A model generated the notes under the pieces. That model was not told the origin of the DNA. It made no database searches and saw only the letters and a program-made list of their open reading frames with translations. A stretch of 64,000 nucleotides of DNA from Gnetum montanum (Eukaryota; Streptophyta; Gnetopsida; Gnetales; Gnetaceae): positions 200,171-264,170 of the forward strand of contig MNCI01033307.1 of assembly GCA_015680685.1 (NCBI GenBank), read 5' to 3'. The translations under genes and the position numbers were made by a program. The first letter of the stretch is position 1; each line of letters starts with the position of its first letter. Of this stretch, positions 33,771 to 44,948 are shown piece by piece.

Positions 33771-33909
33771 CCCACTTTGAAAATTTTACATTTTCTCATA
33801 AACACCAAGGAAGTTTTTCAAATTTTCAAAGCCCAAAAACTTCCAAAGCTCATAACTTTCTAACCGTTTATCCAAATCACTTCATTCTTTGATCCTATAC
33901 CTACTAGAG

Positions 33910-34200
33910 GTAAGCTCTTTGTCATGAGGGCCACAAATGTACCATTTTTGACAAAAAAAGTTTCATCATTTTTCTAACTCCCATAAAGGTTTAACAAAGA
34001 AATTAACTATTAAACACCAAATTACAAGAGTTAAACCTTTCCAACAAGCTCCAATGAAAATTATAATAAATAATTAATAAAATAATCAATTTTCCATGGT
34101 CCAACCTTAGCCAAAGTGTAGCTAACTAATGAGAGAAGTTATTCAAAACCTTAGAGTTACTCATTATATCTACTAATCCATGGATGTGTTATGACTGTAG
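33910..34200 (+). other. candidate intron before the extra ORF, element C
   Basis: It starts with donor AG/GTAAGCTCTTTG and ends GTGTTATGACTGTAG, directly before ATG at 34201. A branch-point-like TACTAATCC lies 30 bases upstream of the acceptor. D has the same donor and acceptor pattern (55042 to 54742, 301 bp). Splicing would join a short leader to the ORF start. Confidence 0.5.
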
Positions 34201-35225
34201 ATGACATCAAAAGGGAAGTACACACAGGAAGTAGGACCATCCCAACCAAGGAAGAAATAGCCTAGAATAGGAAGAGACCAAGAATAACCCTAAGAAGAAC
34301 CACTCGCAACCCAGGTCATAGGTCCTCTTAAGGAGGAGGCAGAGGCATAATCTATTCAACAGATTCCAAAACCAACAACAACAACAAAACACTCTAATGG
34401 AGATGATGCACCAACATAACCAATAAATCTTGAGGTGACCTTGATAAAGGCTTGCCTGAATCAAATCAAATCAAGTTAAATTTTGGCCCTTTCTTGGAGC
34501 ATGCACCAAGAGAAGTGCAGGACTAGTTGCAGGCCTCTCCCATGTGGCCAATCATTACTTTCACCAAGGAGTGGTATATGGGAGAAACATTTCTATTCTA
34601 GAACAACAAGTATCCTAGATCAATGGTGAAAATCAAGGACATCTTAGTGTCCTACTTAGTGTAGACCATTGCTACAGTGCTTGGGTTGCTCAAAACAGGG
34701 ACAAACCTTATGAAAATCCCAATGCATGTGGATCCTAGCATCAAGAAAGAATAAGCGCAATAGTGTTATGGCATCAACTGCAAGGAGTTTGGTGTGCTCA
34801 CATCAACAAAGAGAATTTACTACAAGATTATGGCCTTCCACATCAATCCCATAGCGAGGCTAAGAAAAATCACTACCTTCTCTACCTGAACATGCACTAC
34901 TCTGAGTGGGAGATTCTCTATCAACCTTCCATAGCTGATCTATCTAGAGATGAAGAAGCAATTTAAAGAGAATGAATATGGAAGGAAGGCACTACCCTTT
35001 CCATGCCTCATCAGGAAACTTTGTCGAAGGGGAGGAATAGTACATTATACCAATGATACTATCAGGATTGTTCCAGTCGCCAACTAGGTCCAAATGATGA
35101 AGGATAAGATGCCTACAACAATTATCCAAGAAGAGGAACAATGACCACCATCTCCACCTACCACTCAAACAACTATGTCAAACATCTCTACAACTACCCA
35201 ATAGTTGCAAGAATACATGGAATGG
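34201..35225 (+). pseudogene. extra post-integrase ORF of element C, first part
   Basis: It starts ATGACATCAAAAGGG at the acceptor. The N-terminal part is basic and proline-containing (GPSQPRKK; IGPLKEEAEA). EWYMGETFLF follows near 34570-34605, then CKEFGVLTSTKRIYYKIMAFH and GRFSINLP stretches. Stops are frequent but the frame can be followed, and D encodes a parallel protein. Element G (35226-44948) splits the frame; the rest resumes at 44949. The position between integrase and polypurine tract is that of env-like ORFs of Athila elements, but no signal peptide or membrane segment was evident. The function is unknown. Confidence 0.6.
35221..35225. other. target-site duplication AATGG (left) of element G
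   Basis: AATGG directly precedes TGTATTGACC and is repeated at 44949-44953 after the other LTR end GTGTTTCA. Confidence 0.9.
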
Positions 35226-37235
35226 TGTATTGACCTAAATCTTCGGTGTAAGGTTGGAAGGGAAAACAGACATTGAAAGATTGTTGGGCAGGCACAACTG
35301 ATCCTGCCTTCGCCCAAGGGTAAGCTGGAAAAGAGAATGAAGGCAGAGTGCCTTGGATGGTTTGCATGCAAATCAACTAAGGACTTCCCCGAGCATAAGC
35401 TATGGCTAGCGTTGGGGTTATCGTAAATAGTGTAAATGGAATGCAAATAGTGACACGAAATGTAACAGAGTGTAGAGCGTAAATAGAGACTGAATTGTAA
35501 ATGAAGCGTAAACAGAGCTATATTGTAAATAAAGCATAAATAGAGTAAATAATATAAATGGAAGGAAATACTGAAACTTTATTATATTATTTAACAAGAG
35601 TGTGCACCGGTCAAAGCATAGTTACGTGTGTGATAGCAAGTCAAGCGCTAAGCCCCGGAGTAATGTGGTGATGTGTTTTCGGGTGCTTGGATGCTAGGAG
35701 TCTCATGTGCCTGAGCGTCCAAGGTTCAAAGTTACTCTTTCTTCAAAATTGCTGACCCCATTTAAGTGAATCGACAAGGTATTTATAGGGTTTGGCTGGG
35801 CTCGGGCACAGAATCTGTGGATGGAATCGATGGCCAAGAGATGAGAGGAAACAGGATCATGTGACACGTGTCTGGTAGACAGCTGTGTGTGATTTGGTTG
35901 TGTGTAGGTAGGCTACGTTCTTGACCAAGTACATTGCATTTTACAACTCAAGTTGGCTTACGCCCATGGAAGCAGCGTAAGAGCTTGACAAGCTCATAGA
36001 TGGTGAGGCTTACAATGAAAATTTATAATAACTTCCAAGAGGGATTGACTCTGGCTTGCTTGAAACTTCATGGTCCTTTGAATCGACTACTGCAGGATGT
36101 CGATTTGAGTGGTTCTGTGGCTGTTTGAGGCATCTCTACTTCACCAGGGCTCCTAGCATGAGTTGATTTGGTTCTGGTGTGTCCTTAGCGTGCATTTGGA
36201 GTGCTTTTGTCTGGGCATGAATAGTGTTCACGCTGATGAATAATGTTCACGTTGATGAATAGTGGTAATGCTGGTGAATAGTGGTCATGTTGGTGAATAG
36301 TGGTTACGTTGGTGAATAGTGTTCATGCTAGTGAATAGTGTTCACGTTGGACTCACGTTGCCAGCGTGTCCTCAGCGTCACCTCAACATGCATGATAAAA
36401 AATGATGCATTTTATGTCAAAATTCCACATTTAAGACTTGTTTTTGAAGTGTAACTGTTGCCTGACCTTGAGGACATCTTGCATGTTTAATTTGAGCCTG
36501 TCTGTGCTTGGATGTAGGCAGCTTTTGGTAGCTCACGCTGGGCTCACACTGTCAGCGTGACCTCAGTGTGACCTGGGCATGAGCAAGCTAGGATGGTACA
36601 TTTCACGCCAAATCTTGATCTTTGAGACCTTTTTTTCAAGTGTAACTACTGCCTACCCTTGGGGATGACCTACATGTTTAATTTGAGCCTATTTGTGCCC
36701 TGATCCAAGTCATTTTGGAAACTCACGCTGGGCTTACGTTGTCAGTGTGAGTTGGGCATGACTTGAGCGTGACCTCTGAGTGCTGAAAAAGATGTATTTT
36801 TAGGCCCAAAATTAGAATTCTGAGGGCTGGGACTGAGAGCAATCATTAGTGGACCTCGAGGGGGCCTTGTACCCTCAAATTCAAGCCATTTTAACTCTAT
36901 TTTGAGGCTATTTTGAGTTGCTCATGCTGCTAGCATGACCTGGGTGTGACCTTAGCGTGAGTAGCAAGATTTGTGCAATTTGGACTTGAAATCTTGGATT
37001 TTGAATGTTGAAACTTGGAGCGATCATTAGTGGGCCCTGAGGATAGGTTGCACTCTCAAATTAGACCATCTTTGAATTGATCTTGAAGTCGTTGGAGTTG
37101 CTCATACTAAGGGCAAGCTAGGTTGACAAGACGGGTGTGAGTTCCATGCCTTAGTCAAATTTTGCCTCCTGAATGCCGAAAAGGGCTTGAGTCATTCTTG
37201 TTTCAAAGTGCTGGGCTGAAATTAGTGGTGTTTCA
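35226..37235 (-). repeat. 3' LTR of element G (left), 2010 bp
   Basis: It runs TGTATTGACC to GTGGTGTTTCA (plus view). A minus-strand TATA box (CCTATAAATACC) lies at 35779-35790. It is rich in CACGTT/CACGCT and AGCGTGA motifs. It contains seven 19-bp units at 36219-36351 that number only three in the other LTR. Confidence 0.9.
36219..36351. repeat. 19-bp tandem repeat, 7 units, in LTR of G
   Basis: The consensus GAATAGTGTTCACGCTGGT is repeated seven times with one to five changes each. The other LTR has three units at 44031-44087. Confidence 0.92.
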
Positions 37236-37252
37236 TTAGCCCCACTTTGTTG
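37236..37252 (-). other. polypurine tract of element G
   Basis: The minus strand reads AAAGTGGGGCTAA directly before the LTR start TGAAACACC. Confidence 0.7.
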
Positions 37253-38391
37253 ACGTCTGGAGGAATCCACCCATGAGGCATCAACAAAGAAGTGTAAAAC
37301 ACCATGAACAAGCAAGTACCAAGCATTGTCCATTGGCCTCGGCCCCTGGCCAGATGTCATCGCACCGTGTTCAAAAGTACATTGGATTGGGGAAAAATTA
37401 GTTGAAGGATAGAAGGTTGTAGCTAGGGGGATTAGGAATTGATCAAAGGGTGTCATTTTTTGAATTGCGAGAGAGGAATGCTCTCACGTGAATGAGCCAA
37501 TTTTTTGGTCCTTGTCAACAGCCAATGTATAGCAGACTTGGAACCAAGGCATGGAAGGTGTGTTCTTTGGAGAAACGGGACCCCTGTGTCATGTTTAAGG
37601 GAGCCTGTTGTAAATAGCCAAAGCCACGCGATGATGTGTAATACGATCATTTGAGACACGAGTGTTTTTCCAAGACAATTTCTTTCTCACCTGGGGCTTG
37701 TATGAGAAGACCCAATGGTCTTTAGTCCATGATGTCAATGGGGTCATGAAGACCTTTTTTGGGCATTTTGCTGTTTGACCTTTTTGTTCTTTTTTTCTTT
37801 TCTTGTTCTTTTTTTTGTTCCTTTTGAAAGAGCTTGCTTTTAGTGCTATGCTCATTTTTGAGCATTTGCATTTTGTATCATGCATTGCATTCTGTGTTTT
37901 GCATTGCAACTGCTTAGAGAGTCACAATTTGCGACAGTGTATCCAGGGTTTTGAACTGAGTGGAATGCGTCCAGGGGTGTAATTGAATAGGGAAATTGGG
38001 ACATGATGGGGAAATAGGGGATGTATCAGGAGTTGTAAATGTACTTATGAATAGATTGATTAACCCAGTTGCATGCGTTAGGAAGAATGTGATACCTTGT
38101 CATCATGATGAAGTGCATTTGTGCACGAACACCTCAGGTGTGTCATCCTGCAAACACAACTCCAAGGGGACAAGAAAACCACAAATGATTCAGTTAGTTA
38201 AACACTTTAAACTTGAATGTAATCGATGGAATGGAGCCATCATGTGGAGTTTGAAGGTAAAAAAAATCTTAAATAGCATTAGTTTCATCCAAGTCTATGT
38301 GACAAATCAGGTGGCAGGTTTTTGGTGAGCACATACGGTTGACTATAGCAACATGTCTTTTCAAATGACGCTAGGTTGTTGATGATGTCAC
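37253..38391 (-). other. element G interior without recognisable coding sequence
   Basis: No RT, RNase H or integrase motif is visible on either strand. Small frames at 37151-37909 and 37996-38328 lack family motifs and are not supported as genes. A T-rich tract lies at about 37780-37820. Confidence 0.5.
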
Positions 38392-38735
38392 CAGTTTGTA
38401 GTCTTAGTAGACTGTTATGGATTAGTTTCACGTCATAATCCTTTGGATGTCACTAGTTTATTGTCATAGCGGATAGTGCAGTGCTAGTTTATAGTCATAG
38501 CGGACTACGAAGAGGCAAGCTAGTTTATAGTCTTAGTGGACTTTGGTGGACAAGTGTGGTAGTTTAGTGTCATACCAGATAGAGCTCTATGGTGTCAGTT
38601 TACTCTCATGATGCCAAGACATTTTGTGGTGCTAGTTTTAAGTCATAACTCCAGGACTGTTTTGTGGTATCCATTTTAGGTTGTGATGCCAGAATCGTTC
38701 TGTGCTAGTTTAACGTCTTAGCGGACTGATGATTA
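38392..38735. repeat. degenerate minisatellite, about 35-bp units, in element G
   Basis: About nine or ten variants of the core CTAGTTTATAGTCATAGCGGAC with spacers of 10-15 bp. Two further copies lie in the gag region at 40166-40222 (CCAGTTTAACGTCTTAGC). It is not coding in a consistent frame here. Confidence 0.7.
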
Positions 38736-39089
38736 CCTTGCTTGTGTAATGTGTGATGCTGCATGCATGGTCATGCTATGTGCCTATGAGATCCTTCAAA
38801 AATCAACTAGGAAGAAAACAACATCAAGCGACACCTGTCATACATAGAGTTAGAATGTATAAATGAAAGAAAAGCAATGCAAAAAGTGATAGTTTTAGGC
38901 CGTTCTGGGCCATATGCTAGTTTAAGGCCTTTTTGGGGCATGTGTTTTTGTAGTTTTATGTTTTTATGTTTGATGTTTTTTCAAATGAAATGTGTAAACT
39001 AAGTTGAAAAATTTCTAAACAAAGCAAAATGCGTGATCTAAGTGAGCGGGCATGGTGTAAACACATAGGCTAGTGCAATGTAAACAAAA

Positions 39090-39870
39090 GTCAAAAATGC
39101 ATGTTAGAGGGGTAGGCAGAAGGTAGGCAAGCATCTAGCACATTTTCAGCCAAGGGAGAGTCTTGGTCATGTAGTTGCTTCCTCACTAGGCATGGATTAG
39201 GGAGCATGCAGGGTTTAGGATCCTCTGGGGGGTTTTTGGCTTCAACCACTCGTTCAGGTGTGTTAGCCTCAAGCGTTGCATTGGGTACCATAGGTGTACC
39301 ACCAGGAAACTATTCTTCCAAAACTTGCACCATGTCTATGTCATGGATAGTTGAAGAGGAAACATTATCACCATGGATGATAACTTGACCACCTTCGTAT
39401 GGAAGGTGGATTTCTTGGTGGATGGGAGAGGAGATGGCCCTTAGTTGAGCTAGCCAAGGCCTGCCTAGAATTATGTTGAAACCTAGCATCTCCTCTATGA
39501 TAATGAAATCCGCACTTGTGGGGAATTACTCTCCTGCCACAAAGGCTAAGTTGATTGTACCTTTGACTGCGACACATGATCCATTGAAGGATTTTAGACA
39601 TGTGGTTTTGATTGGCCTGATTTCATCTGTCAGGTCTAGCTTGTCAATGACGGAGTATAGGACTATGTTTGTTGCTGCACCATCATCAACATGCACTCTA
39701 CAGATGGTGCACTACCCAACACGAATGCTAATGGATAGTGGAGCTGTAGTGACTTCCCCTCGTTTGGGGTTGAATTTAACCTCATCATCATGAAAGGCTA
39801 AGGTTGTTGAACATAATTCTTGTGGTGTGGGAGGCAACATTGTTGCATGGATGGATGCCTCATTTGCAGG
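39090..39870 (-). pseudogene. aspartic protease of Tat-like element G
   Basis: On the minus strand the active-site segment is HVDDGAATNIVLYSV (about 39655-39700). It is followed by KSFNGSCVAVKGTI, GFNIILGRPWLAQL (about 39440-39480), HQEIHLPYEGGQVIIHGD (about 39368-39420), and a proline-rich tail to 39090. It has the DDG variant of the protease motif and the LGRPWL flap-side motif seen in Tat/Ogre-type elements. A few stops interrupt the frame. It would cleave gag. An exact inverted 90-bp copy of its upstream part lies at 39879-39968, bounded by Ns. Confidence 0.8.
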
Positions 39871-39968
39871 GATGTCCNTGTTCAACAACCTTAGCCTTTC
39901 ATGATGATGAGGTTAAATTCAACCCCAAACGAGGGGAAGTCACTACAGCTCCACTATCCATTAGCATT
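39724..39968. other. exact 90-bp inverted duplication bounded by single Ns (probable assembly artefact)
   Basis: Bases 39879-39968 are the perfect reverse complement of 39724-39813. The second copy is bounded exactly by Ns at 39878 and 39969. An old element showing no mismatch between such copies is improbable, so a wrongly filled gap is the simplest reading. Confidence 0.85.
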
Positions 39969-39970
39969 NA

Positions 39971-42240
39971 GCCGTGGGAGTTGTGAGGTGCTCATTTGAC
40001 CTCTTGCGTTCCCATTTGGTGGGCCTACCTGGGTTGCTAGTGGGATCAACCCTTGAAGGAGGAGGGATTGAGATGTTGCCCACTATTGGGCTTTAGGTAG
40101 GTGAGGGGCCATCACGTTGTGGCACCTTGATGAAAAAAGGTTACTTAGTGGTTTTTGTTGTTGTGTCATGCCAGTTTAATGTCTTAGCGTATGAGTCATG
40201 CCAGTTTAACGTCTTAGCAGACGAATGTTGTGGAGCCTTGATCACAAAGGGTGTTGTGCATGCCTGGGGTGGCACCTTGATGACAAAGGGAGGCCTCTTG
40301 TTTGTGGAGGCTGGGGGAATCCTTGCCTTGCTGGGAGGCACATGGAGCACAAAAGGTTTTTGCATAGGTTTGGGCTCGCCACCTATGCTAATTGAGTTTA
40401 TGACATAGGAGGCATCATTTGTATTAGATTAACTTGCCATGTCGATTACCAATTGGCCTTGTTCTATCATTCTCTGCAGGTCATCTTGCAAAGCATAATA
40501 GTTGTCTGTACTGTGACCAGCCATTTGATGGTAATGGAAGTATTGGTCCAGTTTAAAATGTTGTGGGACTGGGGGCTCATTCGATAATGCTAATGTGGGG
40601 TCCCTTAGTAGTTTACATTACCTATCATGTTTTTGATGGGTAATCACTAACACGTGTTTGTGTTGGATTTTCCCAGCCTTCAAGAGTTGCTCCAGTAGTT
40701 GAGAAGGTTGCATTGGTAATGGTGTGTACTTTGAGTGGTCCTTGAGCTGAAATTTGGGCTTTGGAGTAGCCCTTGCTGATGTAGGTGAGTTGGCACCAAA
40801 GTTGGTGGCTTTGGGTTGCTTAGCTATTGGGCCCTAGTTGGTTGCTTTTGTGTTTGTGGCCACCGTTGCTATGGTTGTGTTTTGCTTGAGAGCATGTTTG
40901 TTTTTGTAGGCCACATAAACTGGGTCATTGCTTGATTGTGCTGCCTCCTTTATGCTTTTGATTTGTGTGAATGCTTGAATCAAAGTACAAGCACTCAAAT
41001 AGTAGAGTTTTTACTTAACGAAGTCATTCACAGTGGCTTTAAAAATGATGAGCAAGTATGTCTCGGGGATGGGCTCGTTGAGTTCATTCAGGGTTGCACT
41101 CCATCTTTGGATGAATTTTTGCACTGGATCTAACAGTGCTTGCTTAATCTGAATTAGACTGTCTAGTGTGGCTTTAGGCTCTAAATTGTATTTAAAGCAG
41201 GTAACAAATTGATGTAAGAAATCCTCTAGAGAGGATATGGAGTTACGAGGTAAGGCTTAGTACTAGTCTAGGGCTTTTCCTGTTAAGGACATAGCGAACA
41301 CACGTAAGATTGCATGAGGCCAGGCCTGAAGTAATAGACTCTCTAATCGAAATGTCACTAGGTGAGAATTTGGATCCCCCTCTCTGTTATACTTGGTCAA
41401 TTATGGCAATGAAATTCCTTTTGGTAAAGTTAATGGTGGCATTGAAGAGCTAATTGGATCATCTTGATAGAATTCCAACACCTTGACTTCTTCAGTGTTT
41501 GTGATTTTAAGGCACTTTACTTCATCGGTTAATGCTTGCATCATTATTCTAGCATCTGCCCATTCTTGAGTACTAGGTGGACCGGCTGGTTGGTTAGATT
41601 GTGCGTGGTAATAGTTAGATTGTTTTGTGATTTGTGGGAAAGATAACTATTGGGTTATTGATGGTTGTATTTGAGGGACATTCACAGATGGGATTGCAAT
41701 GGGTGGTATGCTATAGTGAGCAAGTTGGTGTTGTTGAATGACAGGTGCAGGCCATTGCCCAGTTAAGAGTTGTGAGGAAACAACTTGAACCTGTTGGGTT
41801 GAAGTAGTGAAGGAAATTCCTTGGATTTGCACTCGTGGTATGTAATGGATGGATGTAGAAGCGGGTATCACAAATGGCATCCCAATTATTTGGGGTCGGA
41901 AGGTTGCTTCTATATTAGCTTGAGAGAAGAGTTGTTGGGATTGTCCTTGTGAGAGGGAGGGTAAAGTGGTAACTGAAGGAATAACAGGGATGGACATATT
42001 GAATTAGGTGTTGGTCGTAGGGAAAATAGGAATGGGGGTGGGTGCTTCCTATTGAGAAACAGGTGCTTGAGTGCTTGTAAATGCATGAAGAGGCATAGTC
42101 TCTCCAGTGAAAGGGTGGAATAATGGGTTCGCGTAAGTATGAGGACTGACAGTGTGGTATGAATCCCCATGTTCAGATTAAGCCGCGAAATCATCTTCCT
42201 CATCTCCATTCTACGGTGGGTTGCTGCAAGGTTTGATTCC
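39971..42240 (-). pseudogene. gag of Tat-like element G
   Basis: On the minus strand the order is: an N-terminal region around 41910-42209; a Pro/Gln/Ser-rich segment (41647-41997, with SIPPIAIPSVNVPQIQPSITQ-type composition); PSTQEWADARIMMQALTDEV (about 41500-41585); and a capsid core with LVTFRLESLLLQAWPHAIL and DFLHQFVTCFKYN (about 41170-41370). A KPKFQLKDHSKYTPLPMQP stretch follows near 40700, then a C-terminal Pro-rich part with repeated PPFVIKVP-type motifs (40141-40365). Stops and shifts are frequent. Gag is the only large protein of this element besides protease. Confidence 0.72.
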
Positions 42241-42479
42241 TTGCCATGAGGAGCTGGGATATGAGTTCGTGATGGGATTCAGAGAGGGGAATCACGTCAT
42301 ATGCTGAAGGAGTAAAGTTATGGCCTCCCTTATAGATGAGTTCATAATGTTGTTTTGCTTCTATTTCCATGCGATCAATGGGCAGGTTAGCTTGGATCTT
42401 TATGCAGATGAAGTTGTATTGTTTTGGGGTGAGAATTGTATAAGTGGGATTGATCTAGGAAGATTCCATGACAATGTGT

Positions 42480-42650
42480 GCAGTGTGAGTAACTCACAGC
42501 ATGTGCAGCATGTAGCATGAGTTACTTAGCATGCGTGACCTACAGCGTGAGCAAGTTCAGCGTGCGTGATTGGGTGGACTAGCATGAGCAAGCTCAGCGT
42601 GCGTGACCTACAGCATGAGCACTGCAATGTGAGGTATCGGGGATAGAAGG
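42480..42650. repeat. cluster of AGCGTG(C/A)GTGA / AGCATGAGCAAG motifs in the leader of G
   Basis: At least ten copies of AGC(G/A)TGA-type motifs occur in 170 bp between the 5' LTR and gag. The same core is scattered through both LTRs of G, as CACGCT on the other strand. Confidence 0.65.
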
Positions 42651-43032
42651 ATAGGATGGCTTGACATGCAAGCTGGCATGCATAAGTTGGCTTGACAGGC
42701 TAGCGTGTACCAGGTAAGATATAGGTTGCAAGAACTGAGAGGAGCTCTCTATGATTGGTCAATGGTGGTGGTGGGAATGTTATTTGGCAGGCTATCTATG
42801 GAGTAGCTTGTTTAAGCAGCGTGTGTATGCTATTCAAGTTATGATGATGCAATTGCAGAGCTTTGAGGTGTTGGGTGTAACGTAAGAGTTTTATAGGGTT
42901 GTACGCCTAATTAATTTAGTGTGAGCAAACTAGGGTGGGCTTGAGCAAGCTGGGCTTGAGTCTTAGCACCTGGTTTGCACAACGTCTAATAGGTAATGTG
43001 ATCAGCGTTTTGATTAAATGAAAAACATATTC

Positions 43033-43051
43033 GGTCCTCCTTCTAGCGCCA
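43033..43051 (-). other. primer binding site of element G
   Basis: The minus strand reads TGGCGCTAGAAGGAGGACC, six bases from the LTR end. It starts with the TGG expected for pairing with a tRNA CCA end. I cannot name the tRNA with confidence. Confidence 0.65.
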
Positions 43052-43057
43052 TTTTAC

Positions 43058-44948
43058 TGTACTGACCTAAATCATCGATGTAAGGCTGGAAGGGAAAATA
43101 GACACCGAAAGATTGTTGGGCAGGCATAGCTAACCCTGCCTTTGCTTGAGGGCAAGCTGAAAAAGAGTATGAAGGTAGAGTGCCTTGGATGGTTTGCATG
43201 CAAATCAACCAAGAACTTCCCCGAGCGTAAGCTACAGTTAGTGTTGGGGTTATTGTAAAAGGTGTAAATGGAATGTAAACAGAATGCAAAAAGTGACATG
43301 AAATGTAAACAGAGCGCAGAGCATAAATAGAGACTAAATTGTAAACAAAGCGTAAACAAAGCTATATTGTAAATAAAGCGTAAACAGAGTAAACAATATA
43401 AATGAAAGGCAATAGTGATAGTGTATTTTATTGTTTAACAAGAGTGTGCACCAGTCAAAGCGTAGTTGCATGTGTGATAGCAAGTCAAGTGCTAAGCCCT
43501 GGAGTGATGTGGTGATGTGTTTGCGGGTGCTTGGATGCTAGGAGTCTCATGTGCCTGAGCGTCCAAGGTTCAAAGTTACTCTTTCTTTAAAATTTTTGAC
43601 CTTGTTTAAGTGAATCGATAGGGTATTTATAGGGTTTGGCTAGGCTTGGGCATAGAATCCGTGGATGGAATCGACGACCGAGAGATGAGAGGAAACAGGA
43701 TCGTGTGACACATGTCCGGTAGACAGCTGTGTGTGAGTTGGTTGTGTGTAGGCAGGCTACGTTCTTGACTAGGTACATTGCATTTTATAGCTCAAGCTTG
43801 ACAAGCTCATAGATGGTGAGGCTTACAATGAAAATTTATAATGACTTCCAAGAGGGATTGACTCCAGCTCGCTTGAAACTTCATGGTCCTTTGAATTGAC
43901 TGCTGTAGGATGTTGATTTGAGTGGTTCTGTGGCTATTCGAGGCATCTCTACTTCACTAGGGCTCCCAGCGTGAGTTGATTTGGTTTTGGCATGTCCTTA
44001 GTGTGTGTTTGGAGTGCTTTTTTTGGGCATGAATAGTGTTCACGCTAGTGAATAGTGGTCACACTGGTGAATAGTGTTCACACTAGACTCACGTTGCCAG
44101 CGTGCATGACAAAAAATGATGCATTTTTTGTCAAAATTCGACCTTTAAGACTTGTTTTTGAAGTGTAACTACTTCCTGACCTTGAGGAAATCTTGCATGT
44201 TTAATTTGAGCCAGTCTATGCTTGGATTTAAGCAACATTTGGTAGCTCACGCTAGGTTCACGCTGTCAGTGTGACCTCAGCGTGACCTGGATGTGAGCAA
44301 GCTGGGATGGTACATTTCATGCCAAATCTTGATCTTTGAGACCTTTTTCTCAAGTGTAACTGCTGCTTGCCCTTGGGGATGACCTGGATGTTTAATTTGA
44401 ACTTGTTTGTGCCCTAATCTAGGTCATTTTGGCAACTCACGTTGGGCTTACACTGTCAGCATGAGCTAGGCATGACTCTAGCGTGAGTGCTGAAAATGGT
44501 GTATTCTCAAGCCCGAAATCAGAATTCTGAGGGCTAGGACTTGGAGCAATCATTAGTGGACCTCAAGGGGGCCTTGTACCCTTGAATTTAGGCCATTTAA
44601 CACTATTTTGAGGTTTTTTGAGTTGCTCACGCTGGACTCATGTTGCCAGCATGACCTGGGTGTGACCTCAACGTGAGTAGCAAGATTTGTGTGATTTGGA
44701 CTTGAAATCTTGGATTTTGAATGCTGAAACTTGGAGCGGTCATCAGTGGGCCCTAAGGATAGGTTGCACTCTCAAATTGGACCATATTTAACTTGATCTT
44801 GAGGTTTTTGGAGTTGCTCACACTGAGGGCAAGCTAGCTTGGCCAGCCAAGTGTGAGTTTAATGCCTTAGTCAAATTTTGCCTTAATGCCAAAAAGGGCT
44901 TGAGTCATTCTCGTTTCAAAGTGCTGGGCTAAAATTAGTAGTGTTTCA
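43058..44948 (-). repeat. 5' LTR of element G (right), 1891 bp
   Basis: It starts TGTACTGACC and ends AGTAGTGTTTCA (plus view). It parallels 35226-37235 throughout, with indels that include four missing 19-bp units and a segment of about 30 bp near 43790. Small open frames inside (43014-43778) are LTR sequence, not genes. Confidence 0.9.

Larger units (their letters stand above)
35226..44948 (-). mobile_element. Tat-like LTR retrotransposon G, complete ends, gag-protease only
   Basis: Full element of 9723 bp with two long LTRs, primer site, polypurine tract and a perfect 5-bp duplication (AATGG). On the minus strand the order is 5' LTR (right), leader, gag, protease, about 1.8 kb noncoding, 3' LTR (left). 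No reverse transcriptase, RNase H or integrase motif was found in the 5.8-kb interior, so it resembles non-autonomous TR-GAG-type elements or a large internal deletion. It inserted into the extra ORF of element C. Removing it and one AATGG restores continuity with the related sequence in D. Confidence 0.88.

Noticed and set aside
38392-38735. Possible CRISPR-like array
   Set aside because: Repeats are degenerate and the spacers short and related; the sequence is a minisatellite inside a plant retroelement.
43014-43778. Several 60-95 codon minus-strand frames
   Set aside because: They fall inside the long LTR of G and recur, shifted, in the other LTR (35165-35446); noncoding LTR sequence.
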